From Phycisphaerae bacterium (GTDB taxonomy: Bacteria; Planctomycetota; Phycisphaerae; Tepidisphaerales; Tepidisphaeraceae): 62,713 nucleotides of DNA. Of the stretch, positions 54,320 to 62,713 are shown piece by piece. The translations under genes were made by a program, and so were the position numbers. The stretch lies in the NCBI GenBank assembly GCA_025924315.1, contig JAICIO010000026.1, forward strand, positions 1-62,713. The letters are read 5' to 3'. Each line of letters begins with the position of its first letter. Position 1 is the first letter of the stretch. The notes beneath the pieces are model-generated. The model had not been told where the DNA came from and did no database searches. It saw only the letters and a program-made list of their open reading frames with translations.

Positions 54320-55490
54320 ACGGCACAATCTCAATCACCCGCTCAAACGCGAGCGGGATTAGCGGATGTCGCTTCAGCAGAGTCAGAAACACCGAGAACC
54401 AGATTCCAAAAACGCCGACGATTCCAATCGGGTCCAGCCAACTGATGATTCGTGGAGCGGAAGCGCGGCTCGATGGCACGATCATCCAGATCACATCGAT
54501 CGCGCGCATAAAGAGCAACCCGCCGGCGATCGTCGCGAGGATCCGTAGGTTTCGTTTCGAGCCTTGAAACAGCAGCAGAATGAACGGCAGGCCGAAGTGA
54601 ATCGTGATCAGGAGAATCGCGATCACTTTCCATCCACGGTGGGTGCGGTGATAGAACCACGTGATGTCGTCCTGCATGTTGCCCATCCAGATGACGAGCA
54701 GCTGGGCGAACGAGATATAGGCCCAGAGCACAACGACGGTCAGCAACAGATTTCCCAGATCGTGAAAGCGATTCTTTTCCTTAATCGCATCGCTGACGCG
54801 CGGTGCGTTGCGCAGAAGCTGAAGCATGACGATGAGGAACGCCGTGCCCGCGACGCCTTGGCCGACGATGAGGGCGAGGCCGAACGTGCTGGAGTACCAA
54901 TCGACTTCGCGTGAAGCGATCCAATCCATGCCCGCAAGCGACATCGTGATGAAGACCATCACCAGTCCGCTGGCGCTGTAACGACGAAGCTTGGACGCGA
55001 TGGTTGGATCAAGCGTGCGATCGTATTCGAGCGAGAGAGCGTGCAATCGCCAGCCCCAGACAATCCACAAGACGAAGAACACCAGCGCTCGAAACAGCGT
55101 CAGAGCGGTGTGAAAGTATGGCTCTCGATGGCGGACGAGGACGCTTTCAGCGGCGGCGGCCGTTGACGCCCAGGGGAAGAGAACTTTCGCTCCGATCGCG
55201 ATCGGTATGAAAAGGATCGCGAGAAGCAGAAACGTGAGCCCCGCGCTCTCGGCCGGGCGACGCACGAGCCACCCCCACGCCCCGCCGGTTAGATGATGCA
55301 TCATTACGATGCACATCGAGCCGATCGAGATGCCGAGACAGAAAAGCCAGCCGATGAGGTAGCCGCGAAGCGCGTGCAGCGGATCGAAGAACAGCGCGAT
55401 CGCGCAGATTGCAAGAGCACCCACGCCGATGATGAGCGCCGGCAGCCGTGCCTCGAAGATCCGAGGTGTCGTGAGATCCGATGAAGTCAT
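54285..55490 (-). CDS. actF: Alternative complex III subunit ActF
   Basis: The 401-residue protein has about ten membrane helices and matches the NrfD-like ActF (for example GYLIGWLFCLGISIGSMCIV, HHLTGGAWGWLVRRP). In the known structure ActC and ActF form the membrane pair of the quinol:cytochrome c oxidoreductase. Start overlaps the actE stop by 4 bp. Confidence 0.88.
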   Translation of the reverse strand: MTSSDLTTPRIFEARLPALIIGVGALAICAIALFFDPLHALRGYLIGWLFCLGISIGSMCIVMMHHLTGGAWGWLVRRPAESAGLTFLLLAILFIPIAIGAKVLFPWASTAAAAESVLVRHREPYFHTALTLFRALVFFVLWIVWGWRLHALSLEYDRTLDPTIASKLRRYSASGLVMVFITMSLAGMDWIASREVDWYSSTFGLALIVGQGVAGTAFLIVMLQLLRNAPRVSDAIKEKNRFHDLGNLLLTVVVLWAYISFAQLLVIWMGNMQDDITWFYHRTHRGWKVIAILLITIHFGLPFILLLFQGSKRNLRILATIAGGLLFMRAIDVIWMIVPSSRASAPRIISWLDPIGIVGVFGIWFSVFLTLLKRHPLIPLAFERVIEIVPYGRSKERQPAA

Positions 55491-56038
55491 CCGCCACCCC
55501 CCGCCGTGGGCGTTTTTCGATCGCCTTGTGCAATGAGCGCGGCGCGAACCTGCGGCGATGCGTGCTGACCCGCGGTTTGAAGTGCCCGGATGTAGCTGAT
55601 GATTTCCCAGCGCTGCTGCGGCGGAACGCGCTCGCTGTAGCTGAACATCTGGCCGTAGCCGTTGGTGATGACATCGTAAAGGTGCGAGTCGGGCGCGTTG
55701 ATCAAGCGATCAACATGAAACGACGGCGGGCGCGTGAGCCCGCGCTGCACGATCATTCCTTCGCCGTTACCGAGACGACCGTGGCAGACCGAGCAATAGA
55801 TATCGAACTCCTGTTGACCATGAGCGACCGTTTCGGCTGTCACCGGTAACGTCGTGGGAATCGAAGGCTCGCGGACCACGACACCGGCCACGAGCGGCCG
55901 GGCGCTCGCGCCGTCGACGAAGAAATCGCTCGCCTGGTACGTGTTGTACTTGTCCTGGTCGCCCATGTCCGAGTGCGGACGTTCGCATCCGGCGCCGACG
56001 AGCAAAACGATCGCGACGATGAAGAAGGTCCGGTTCAC
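55487..56038 (-). CDS. actE: Alternative complex III cytochrome c subunit ActE
   Basis: The 183-residue lipoprotein has a lipobox (LLVGAGC) and one heme c site (CSVCHGRLGNGEG), with a possible axial Met in GYGQMFSY. It should pass electrons from the Act complex to the caa3 oxidase. Overlaps actD and actF by 4 bp each. Confidence 0.9.
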   Translation of the reverse strand: MNRTFFIVAIVLLVGAGCERPHSDMGDQDKYNTYQASDFFVDGASARPLVAGVVVREPSIPTTLPVTAETVAHGQQEFDIYCSVCHGRLGNGEGMIVQRGLTRPPSFHVDRLINAPDSHLYDVITNGYGQMFSYSERVPPQQRWEIISYIRALQTAGQHASPQVRAALIAQGDRKTPTAGGGG

Positions 56039-56589
56039 CGCGGCACCTCCGAGATCGCGAGCGGATGCACTGTCTCGAGCGCCTGCCGGGTCTTCTCCAG
56101 ATCGAACAGTGGATCATCCGACTCGATGCAGAGGAAGAACCGATTGCGCGATGCCTCAGTGAACGAATCGAGGCGAAACATGGGGTGATACGGCTGCGGA
56201 AGTTTGTTGAGCGCGAGCATTGCGATCGTCGCCGACACACCCGCGAAGAGGATGCCCATCTCGAATGTGATTGGAATGAACGCGGGCCAGCTGTTCATCG
56301 GTCGCCCGCCGATATTCCATGGCAGGTGCACAACATTCGCGAACCATTCCATGAAGAACCCGCCGCCGGCGCCGATCGCGGCGCAACAAAGCACGATCGC
56401 GGGGATCCACGTTCGTCGGAAGCCAAGTATTTCCGATAGCCCATCGATCGGAATCGGCGTGTACGCTTCCACATGCCGATAGCCCTGCACGCGCACGTGT
56501 TTCGCCGCTTCGAGGATCGCCTCGGGCGAATCGAACTCCGCAGCCAGACCGAACAGCCGCTTCGAAATGTCGCGCACTTCAGCGGGCAT
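56035..56589 (-). CDS. actD: Alternative complex III subunit ActD (DUF3341)
   Basis: The 184-residue protein has a cytoplasmic start with EAYTPIPIDGLSEILGFRRT and two membrane helices, as in DUF3341/ActD. It peripherally supports the membrane core. It overlaps actC by 11 bp; the start at 56589 is preferred over 56667, which would lie deep in actC. Confidence 0.88.
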   Translation of the reverse strand: MPAEVRDISKRLFGLAAEFDSPEAILEAAKHVRVQGYRHVEAYTPIPIDGLSEILGFRRTWIPAIVLCCAAIGAGGGFFMEWFANVVHLPWNIGGRPMNSWPAFIPITFEMGILFAGVSATIAMLALNKLPQPYHPMFRLDSFTEASRNRFFLCIESDDPLFDLEKTRQALETVHPLAISEVPR

Positions 56590-57988
56590 GCATCGGCTCC
56601 ATCTTTCGCGGCGGATGTACACCGCCGTCGGTCTCGTGGACCATCTCGCGCGACTCCGCCATCGCAATCACCGGCAACAATCGCGCGAACAGGAAAAACA
56701 GTGTGAAGAACAATCCGATCGTTCCGATGAACGTCGCCCAGTCCCAAATCGTCGGGTGGTACATCCCCCAGCTCGACGGCAGATAATCGCGGTGCAAACT
56801 GGTCACGATGATGATGAACCGCTCCATCCACATTCCGATGTTGATCACGATCGACAGCGCGAACACGACGATCACGTTTCGGCGGATCGAGCCGAACCAG
56901 AGAATCTGCGGCGCGAGCACGTTGCAGAAGATCAGCGTCCAGAATCCAACCGCGTACGGACCGATGAAGCGATTGATCGTCATGAAGGATTCGTAAACGC
57001 TTCCGCTGTAGAACGACGTGTAGATCTCGCTGCCGTAGCCATAGGCGACGAGCAGACCGTTCACGAGCATCAGCTTGCAGCAGTTGTCGATGTGGCGAAG
57101 CGTGATGAGGTTTTGCATCCGGAAAAGCGCGCGGAGCGGAATCGCGAGGGTGAGCACCATCGCAAATCCACTGAAGATCGCGCCCGCGACGAAGTAAGGT
57201 GGAAAGATCGTGCTGTGCCAGCCGGGGACGATGCCCTCGGAGAAATCCATGCCGACGACGCTGTGCACGCTCACGACAAGCGGTGCTGCAAGCCCCGCGA
57301 GCAGCAGGTACGCGGTCTGATATCGCGTCCAATGCCGGCTCGCGCCGCGCCAGCCGAGAGAAAGAATGCCGAAGCTCATCCATCCGAAGCGCGTCTTCGC
57401 CCGATCGCGCAGCGACGCGAGATCCGGAATCAGGCCGACATACCAGAAGAGCAGCGAGATCAGGCCGTAGGTCGAGACCGCGAAGACATCCCATACTAGG
57501 GCGCTGCGAAACTGCGGCCACAGGCCCATTGTGTTGGGATATGGAATCAGCCAGTAGAAGTATTTGATGCGGCCGAGATGCAGCAGCGGAAAGAGGCCCG
57601 CGCATGCGACGGCGAAGAGCGTCATCGCTTCAGCGAAGCGGTTGATACTCGTTCGCCAGTCCTGCCGCATGAGCAGGAGCATGGCGCTGATGAACGTGCC
57701 GGCGTGACCGATGCCGATCCACCACACAAAGTTCGTGATCGCAAATCCCCACGCGACGGGAATGTCGATCCCCCAGATGCCGACGCCCTTCAGGATGAGA
57801 TAACTGACCGCGATGAGCAGCATCATCACGCCGGTGAATGCGAGGCCGAAAGCGCTCATGAAGAGCCACGTCACCGGCCGTTGCACCACGCCGGCGATCT
57901 GATCGGTAACCGAAGCGAACGTTTCGCCCGGCGCAATCACGCGATCCGGGTCATCGGTCAGCTCGACTCCACGAGAGAGCGTCGTCAT
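56579..57988 (-). CDS. actC: Alternative complex III subunit ActC (NrfD-like)
   Basis: The 469-residue protein has about ten membrane helices with VWWIGIGHAGTFISAMLLLM and FFPPYFVAGAIFSGFAMVLTL, typical of NrfD/PsrC proteins. It should hold the quinol site near the periplasmic FeS subunit. Overlaps actB by 4 bp. Confidence 0.92.
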   Translation of the reverse strand: MTTLSRGVELTDDPDRVIAPGETFASVTDQIAGVVQRPVTWLFMSAFGLAFTGVMMLLIAVSYLILKGVGIWGIDIPVAWGFAITNFVWWIGIGHAGTFISAMLLLMRQDWRTSINRFAEAMTLFAVACAGLFPLLHLGRIKYFYWLIPYPNTMGLWPQFRSALVWDVFAVSTYGLISLLFWYVGLIPDLASLRDRAKTRFGWMSFGILSLGWRGASRHWTRYQTAYLLLAGLAAPLVVSVHSVVGMDFSEGIVPGWHSTIFPPYFVAGAIFSGFAMVLTLAIPLRALFRMQNLITLRHIDNCCKLMLVNGLLVAYGYGSEIYTSFYSGSVYESFMTINRFIGPYAVGFWTLIFCNVLAPQILWFGSIRRNVIVVFALSIVINIGMWMERFIIIVTSLHRDYLPSSWGMYHPTIWDWATFIGTIGLFFTLFFLFARLLPVIAMAESREMVHETDGGVHPPRKMEPMHAR

Positions 57989-60900
57989 GCCACGCCTCCC
58001 GTGTTGGATTCAAGCGCGGGATTCGGATTCCGGACGCGCGCGCGATAGGTGGTTCGCGGCTTGGTGGTCAGTTCTTGAAGCAAGCTGTAATCGAGCGGGT
58101 CATTCTTCAGATCCGCGACCTCCATCTTCTTCCCCGCGACGGGATTGATGCTGCCGAAAACGATCGCGCGCGTTGGACACGCTTGTTGGCACGCGGTCTG
58201 AAGCCCGAAGATCAGATCCGCCTCGCGACGTTGCGACTCCTCGTTCAGTTGCTGTCGCGTCACGTCGTCATCGGCGCGTCGCGCGCGCTCGCTCAATTCA
58301 ACCTGCATCCGCTCGACTTCGATCCGCGTACGCATGATACGCTGAATGCAGTAGCTGCATTTTTCCATCACGCCGTTCGTTCGAACGGTTACGTCCGGGT
58401 TTCGCTGGAGCCTTCGCTGTTCGGTCGTTTCCGCGTCTGCGAAACCGAGGAAGTTGAAGCGCCGAACCTTGTACGGGCAGTTATTGCTGCAATACCGCGT
58501 GCCGACACAGCGGTTGTAGGTCATCTGATTCAGGCCGTCGCTGCTGTGCGTCGTCGCGCCGACGGGGCATACGTATTCGCACGGCGCATTCTCGCAGTGC
58601 ATGCACGGCACGGGTTGATGATGCACCTGCGGATTTTCCAGCGTTCCGCCGAAGTAATCGTCGATGCGGATCCAATGCATCTCGCGCTGACGATCGACTT
58701 CATGTTTGCCGACGACGGGAATGTTGTTCTCCGCCTGGCACGCGACCATGCAAGCGTTGCATCCGATGCACGCGGTCATGTCGATGGACATGCCCCACTG
58801 GTAACCCTTGGAGTAATCCCATCCGCCGTTTTCGGGGCCCGGATAAAGACTGAGCAGCGACTTCTTTTCGACCTCCCCGCCGAGGTCTTTGACGATGTTT
58901 CGATTCGCCTGGAACTGCGGAAGTGTGATCACGCGAACGAGACGTCGGTTGTTGACGTCGCGCTCATCTTCGGGCATTTCAGGCGTGACGATCGCATTCG
59001 GCTGAAGTTGTTCGCGTTTGACTGGCCCGGGGAAACCCGGCATCGCCATCGCGTGATGGTTCTGCGTGGTGACGAGGTGGCGCTTGTGGCCGTGCGATTG
59101 AATCGAGAGGTCGCCGGACGACCACATATGCTCCGACGTGCGCAGTGCGTATGCGTTGAACCCGCGGCGAGACCACTCATCGTCATCGCTCGGCGATCCG
59201 ACCTGGCCCGCGCGCTCGCGGCCGTAGCCGAGGTGAACGGTGACGACGTTCTCCGGCAACCCGGGCAGCACATAAACAGTCGCCTCGACGCTCCGCGGCT
59301 CGATCGTGAGCGTGACGACCTCTTCGTGTTCGAGGCCGAGCTTCATGGCGGTTTGCGGTGCGATCAGGGCGGCGTTGTCCCACGTGAGCTTCGTAAACGG
59401 TTTGGGCAATTCCTGCATCCACGCGTTGTTCGCGAAGGAGCCGTCGTGAACGGTGTAATCGGGGCGGAAGACGAGATCGAGTGACGTCGCCGCCGTCGCC
59501 GCCTCGCGAGAGACATCAAGTGAATGCGGCGCTGGCACCTGCTGAGTCGCAAACGCAGAGTTTTCGACGACGCCTGCCGTGAGCGTGCGTTTCCACCACG
59601 CGTCGAAATCCGCGGCATACGAATGCGATTGCCAAAATCCGCGAATGATCTCGTATCCGGTGCGATCGGGCCGGCCGAGCAGTGTTTCCAGGAGCTCGTG
59701 GACGGATTTGGTCCCATAGAGCGGCGCGATCATCGGCTGGATGATCGATGCGGTTCCGTCGAACGCGCGTGCGTCGCCCCACATTTCCAGGTAATGCGAT
59801 TCGGGAATATGCCACTGGCAATGCAGCGAAGTTTCGTCCTCATGCTGGCCGAGGCGCGCCGTGAGAGCAGATGATGACGAGAGCTTCTGCAGAGCATCGA
59901 CGAAGCCGAGATCCGCGGGCGCGGTGTATGCAGGATTTCCGCCGAGGATCAGCAGTGTGTCGACCTTGCCGCCACGCATGTCCGCGACGAGCGATGCGAG
60001 CGAATGCTGATCGTCCGGCGGATCGAGCTCGACGGGTTGCGTGTATTGAACCGTGCTGCCGACGTTGCCAAGCGCTTGGTTCATCGCGATCGCGAGCGCG
60101 TGAACGTGCGGCGGTTGAGATTCGCCCGCGATGACGAGCGACCGGCCGCGATGTTGTCGCAGATCATCTGCAGCGGCGTTGATCCGGCGAGAGTGCTTCG
60201 AAACGTCTTTCGGGGCGCCGTTGCCCTCAGTCCCGCAAGCGGCTGCGAGCTCACGCGCCAGCGACAGGATCTCGCTCGGCCTCGCCGCCATGCGATGATC
60301 CGCCATTGAACCCGTGATCGACAGCGTGCTTTCGATCACATACAACCGGTTCATCTGCAGGCGATCGGCACGCACGCGGCGGGCGTCCGCGAACTGCCGC
60401 GCATAGCGCGGGCTCGCCGGCTCGTCGAAGAGAAAGTCCGAGTCGAGCGAGACGATCACATCCGCCTTGCTGAAATCGTATTGAACCGAGAGCGGCCGAC
60501 CAAACGCCGCCCGCAAGCCCGCGGCCGTGTTCCGCCGCGCGAGCGGATCGAACGTGTGCCAGCGCATCTTCGGAAACTGCGCGAGCAGTTCCTGCCTCTG
60601 CGCCTCAAGCGTCGGCGACGTGCACGTACTACTTAATATGTATAGGCCCGCCCCGCCGCTGCCGCGCAGGCGCGCCAGCCGGTTCGTCACCTGATCGAAG
60701 AACATTCCCCACGTGCCGACGTCCCCACCGTGCGTGACGGCTTTCGATCGATCCGGATCGTAGAGCGACAGGATCGACGCCTGCATGAACACATCAGTGC
60801 CACCGAGGCTCGCGGGGTGATCGGGGTTCCCTTCGATCTTGATCGGCCGGCCTTCACGGCTCGTCACGAGCACGCCGCGCGCATATCCGTGCAGCGGCAT

Positions 60901-61155
60901 CGCGCTCGCGAACGTGAGCGGATTGCCCGGAATGATCTCATCCGGCTGCTTCACATACGGCACGATGTGTTCTTTGGTCGGCTTGTCGGTGCAACCACCG
61001 ACGCCCGCGGCGCTTGCCAACGCCAGCGACGCGCCCATCACCTGCAGAAATCTTCGCCGGGTAACTTCAACGTCTTCATCCGGCTCAGGGAAAACCGAGG
61101 GCGCAAATTCCATCGGCTCGGCGCCTTCGATCGAAAATGTCTCGTCCGATTTCAT
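57985..61155 (-). CDS. actB: Alternative complex III subunit ActB (molybdopterin-like and FeS domains)
   Basis: The 1056-residue protein has a Tat signal (TRRRFLQVMGASLALASAAG). A molybdopterin-oxidoreductase-like domain (about residues 50-700) is followed by a ferredoxin-like part with four clusters: CIGCNACMVACQAEN, CMHCENAPCEYVCP, CVGTRYCSNNCPYK and CSYCIQRI ... CQQACP. In known Act complexes the first domain has no molybdenum. It should accept electrons from quinol and pass them to the hemes. Confidence 0.94.
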   Translation of the reverse strand: MKSDETFSIEGAEPMEFAPSVFPEPDEDVEVTRRRFLQVMGASLALASAAGVGGCTDKPTKEHIVPYVKQPDEIIPGNPLTFASAMPLHGYARGVLVTSREGRPIKIEGNPDHPASLGGTDVFMQASILSLYDPDRSKAVTHGGDVGTWGMFFDQVTNRLARLRGSGGAGLYILSSTCTSPTLEAQRQELLAQFPKMRWHTFDPLARRNTAAGLRAAFGRPLSVQYDFSKADVIVSLDSDFLFDEPASPRYARQFADARRVRADRLQMNRLYVIESTLSITGSMADHRMAARPSEILSLARELAAACGTEGNGAPKDVSKHSRRINAAADDLRQHRGRSLVIAGESQPPHVHALAIAMNQALGNVGSTVQYTQPVELDPPDDQHSLASLVADMRGGKVDTLLILGGNPAYTAPADLGFVDALQKLSSSSALTARLGQHEDETSLHCQWHIPESHYLEMWGDARAFDGTASIIQPMIAPLYGTKSVHELLETLLGRPDRTGYEIIRGFWQSHSYAADFDAWWKRTLTAGVVENSAFATQQVPAPHSLDVSREAATAATSLDLVFRPDYTVHDGSFANNAWMQELPKPFTKLTWDNAALIAPQTAMKLGLEHEEVVTLTIEPRSVEATVYVLPGLPENVVTVHLGYGRERAGQVGSPSDDDEWSRRGFNAYALRTSEHMWSSGDLSIQSHGHKRHLVTTQNHHAMAMPGFPGPVKREQLQPNAIVTPEMPEDERDVNNRRLVRVITLPQFQANRNIVKDLGGEVEKKSLLSLYPGPENGGWDYSKGYQWGMSIDMTACIGCNACMVACQAENNIPVVGKHEVDRQREMHWIRIDDYFGGTLENPQVHHQPVPCMHCENAPCEYVCPVGATTHSSDGLNQMTYNRCVGTRYCSNNCPYKVRRFNFLGFADAETTEQRRLQRNPDVTVRTNGVMEKCSYCIQRIMRTRIEVERMQVELSERARRADDDVTRQQLNEESQRREADLIFGLQTACQQACPTRAIVFGSINPVAGKKMEVADLKNDPLDYSLLQELTTKPRTTYRARVRNPNPALESNTGGVA

Positions 61156-61162
61156 TGCGGTT

Positions 61163-61822
61163 CTACCGATGACACGTGTTGCAGTCCGTCAATTCGCGCG
61201 CCGAGCGCACGTGATAGCGCTCGAAAAGCTCTTTCCCGAGTGCCAGCTGGTTGCTCGGTTGCTCATAATCCATGTTGAACACCTCTTCGCGCGGGCGAAG
61301 GTTTTTCTCGGGATGCCGATGGCAATCGATGCACCAGCTCATCTGCAACGACTCCGCCTGCAGCATCAGCGGCATCTGGTCGACCCGGCCGTGGCACGTT
61401 GCGCAGCCGACGCCTTTTTGAATGTGGATGCTGTGGTTGAAATAGACGTAATGCGGGAGGATATCGACGCGCTGCCAGCTCAGCGGCTTTCCACTGCGCC
61501 AGCTTTCGCGGACCGGCTCGAGCATCGGCGCGTTCGTCCAGATCTGCGAATGGCAGGTCATGCACGTCTTCGTCGGTGGAAGACCCGCGTATGACGATTC
61601 TGTGACGCTCGTGTGACAATACCGGCAATCGATTCCAAGTCCGTGCACGTGATGCTCATGGCTGAACGGAACGGGTTGCTCGTAGGTAATTCCTTGCCGG
61701 GTGACGTACGGCGCGTTCTCGATCCCCCACGCGATCCACGACCCGGCGATGAAGAGCACGATCACCGCAGCAATCACCGCTCGCGCGATGCCGTTTGAAG
61801 ATCGAGGAAAGAACCGTGCCAT
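61163..61822 (-). CDS. actA: Alternative complex III pentaheme cytochrome c ActA
   Basis: The 219-residue protein has an N-terminal membrane anchor (about residues 12-32) and five CxxCH sites: CRYCH, CMTCH, CATCH, CIDCH and CNTCH, the last 1 residue from the end. This is the usual heme number of ActA. I start at 61822 (MARFFPRSSNG); the frame is open to 61879. First gene of the operon. Confidence 0.93.
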   Translation of the reverse strand: MARFFPRSSNGIARAVIAAVIVLFIAGSWIAWGIENAPYVTRQGITYEQPVPFSHEHHVHGLGIDCRYCHTSVTESSYAGLPPTKTCMTCHSQIWTNAPMLEPVRESWRSGKPLSWQRVDILPHYVYFNHSIHIQKGVGCATCHGRVDQMPLMLQAESLQMSWCIDCHRHPEKNLRPREEVFNMDYEQPSNQLALGKELFERYHVRSARELTDCNTCHR

Positions 61823-61931
61823 AGTCCGACAGCGCCGAGTTGAAGTGATCGCTCGCCGCTTGAGGACAATGCTTAACACGAAGCGCGCTTCCTTCGCCGC
61901 GCTAGAAATTTTCAGGAAAATCCTCGGAAGG

Positions 61932-61955
61932 AGTAAGCCGTCGGACGACGGCTAC
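61932..61955. repeat. Single REP-like palindrome with GTAG
   Basis: On the minus strand GTAG is followed by CCGTCGTCCGACGG and CTTAC. One arm only, upstream of actA in the 152-bp gap before the tRNA fragment. Confidence 0.6.
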
Positions 61956-61973
61956 AGATGGAGACGAAGCGAT

Positions 61974-62021
61974 TGAGTGCGCTGGGACTCGAACCCAGGA
62001 CCTACGGATTAAAAGTCCGTT
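61974..62021 (-). pseudogene. 3' fragment of tRNA-Lys(UUU), likely attachment-site scar
   Basis: On the minus strand the anticodon arm ACGGA-CTTTTAA-TCCGT (anticodon UUU), variable loop AGGTC, T arm CTGGG-TTCGAGT-CCCAG and acceptor 3' strand CGCACTC plus discriminator A are intact. The D arm and 5' acceptor strand are missing; unrelated sequence begins at 62022. No CCA is encoded. This pattern matches the duplicate 3' half left when an element integrates at a tRNA gene. The element would extend to higher coordinates. Confidence 0.8.
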
Positions 62022-62136
62022 GGAATGCTAGCGTAAGCAGCGTGATATTATGAACTTACGTCTTTACATCATAAATCTCGGCGTGTGGCTTGGCGCATGG
62101 GCTCGCGAATGGCTCTCAACTATGGATTCCGATAGT

Positions 62137-62154
62137 TGGTGCCAATTGGCACCA
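62137..62154. promoter_or_regulatory. 18-bp perfect palindrome
   Basis: TGGTGCCAATTGGCACCA, with no mismatch, 115 bp inside the likely integrated element. It could be an operator of a dimeric repressor. The gap 61823-62467 otherwise holds only the REP-like palindrome and the tRNA fragment; the frames over 62050-62460 do not look coding. Confidence 0.45.
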
Positions 62155-62467
62155 TCGGCGCGCCTCGCATGGACTACATTCCGCACGCCTGCGGGATTCT
62201 CGCTCCCCGCAACGCTGGCGCGCGTTCACGCCTTCGAATGACCTTCGGCACGCTCGAACATCATCGGGCCTGTACGTTGCGCGCATCGCGACGGCGGGCC
62301 ATTCGTCCAGATTCGTCCAAGTGCGGACGAGGTGTTGTGTGTCGTCCCTGAAGCTAGTCACGCCGCAGCGCGCAGCCAGAGGCATCTGCCTGGCGAAAGC
62401 GGTCGTTTTTTATACGATGCATTCTTGTGCACAATGGCTACAATCGGTTGAGACGAACGAGTCCGCA

Positions 62468-62674
62468 ATGTCACGCTCATACCAAATCACTGTCATTGGC
62501 CTTTGCGTTTGGGCAGCCACCTTGGCCGTCGCGACTACCGTAAAGTCATTCCTTGAACCAACGTTCACGATCATTGTTTGCGCTGTCATGACGACGGCGC
62601 TGGCGGTGGCAGCGATTCCGGCGCTGAAAGAGGTTGTCCAATATCTGTGGCGGAAGCCGCCTCGTGAGTTGTAG
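62468..62674 (+). CDS. Small two-span membrane protein of unknown function
   Basis: The 68-residue frame begins MSRSYQITVIGLCVWAATLA, has two hydrophobic segments and a basic end (LWRKPPREL). The frame stays open upstream to 62090 but that part is not protein-like. Short, no family; it may belong to the integrated element. Confidence 0.42.
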   Translation: MSRSYQITVIGLCVWAATLAVATTVKSFLEPTFTIIVCAVMTTALAVAAIPALKEVVQYLWRKPPREL

Positions 62675-62713
62675 GCTTCGTCTGTTCGCGGCTCGTTGCG
62701 CGAAGCTCTTCGA

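Noticed and set aside
56295-57605. 436-codon minus-strand frame
   Set aside because: Out-of-frame shadow of actC; no hydrophobic pattern or motifs of its own.
62090-62467. N-terminal part of the long plus-strand frame at the right edge
   Set aside because: No protein-like composition; only the part from the ATG at 62468 shows a clear membrane-protein pattern.

Overview
The window reads as chromosomal DNA of a Planctomycetota bacterium, most likely of the class Phycisphaerae. Supporting signs are a dockerin-type secreted protein with a VPLP/PEP-CTERM-like tail, an alternative complex III (Act) respiratory cluster joined to a caa3-type oxidase, secreted proteins of planctomycete style, high GC with GC-rich third positions, and dense intergenic palindromic repeats. 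The taxonomic placement is inference; no rRNA gene is present.

Layout. 1-10.8 kb holds accessory and housekeeping genes: a truncated membrane protein, an FkbM methyltransferase, a CorA transporter, a hotdog thioesterase, a secreted dockerin protein, a GH35 beta-galactosidase, an M20 peptidase / GNAT / methyltransferase operon, and an MscL channel carrying a zinc ribbon. 10.9-31.1 kb, all on the minus strand, is the ribosomal block, read from high to low coordinate: fusA, a PrsW-like protease, rpsJ-rplC-rplD-rplW-rplB-rpsS-rplV-rpsC-rplP-rpmC-rpsQ, rplN-rplX-rplE-rpsN-rpsH-rplF-rplR-rpsE-rplO-secY-map-rpmJ, and rpsM-rpsK-rpoA-rplQ. Genes often found here (tuf, rpmD, adk, infA, rpsD) are absent. 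Eleven of its spacers hold inverted arrays of 7-bp units and several others hold REP/REPIN-like palindromes.

31.1-32.06 kb is gene-poor but has two minus-strand units, each with a sigma70-like promoter, heavy predicted structure and an intrinsic terminator. They are candidate small RNAs or leaders upstream of fusA, and the second contains an 11-aa reading frame with an extended Shine-Dalgarno sequence. 32-34.8 kb is an ECF sigma / anti-sigma pair divergent from a cupredoxin lipoprotein and a Tat-exported metallophosphoesterase. 34.9-49 kb is a mosaic: tandem small membrane paralogues, a TatD hydrolase, secreted or carbohydrate-related proteins, an acyltransferase, a Gfo/Idh oxidoreductase, a frameshifted gene, an OmpH-like chaperone and an MBL-rhodanese protein.

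49.2-61.8 kb (minus) is one compact respiratory operon: actA-B-C-D-E-F, a small membrane protein, an SCO copper chaperone, then ctaC-D-E-F. It would carry electrons from quinol through multiheme and FeS subunits to a cytochrome c-fused oxygen reductase. At 61,974-62,021 a 3' fragment of tRNA-Lys(UUU) looks like the attachment-site scar of an integrated element that continues past the right end of the window.
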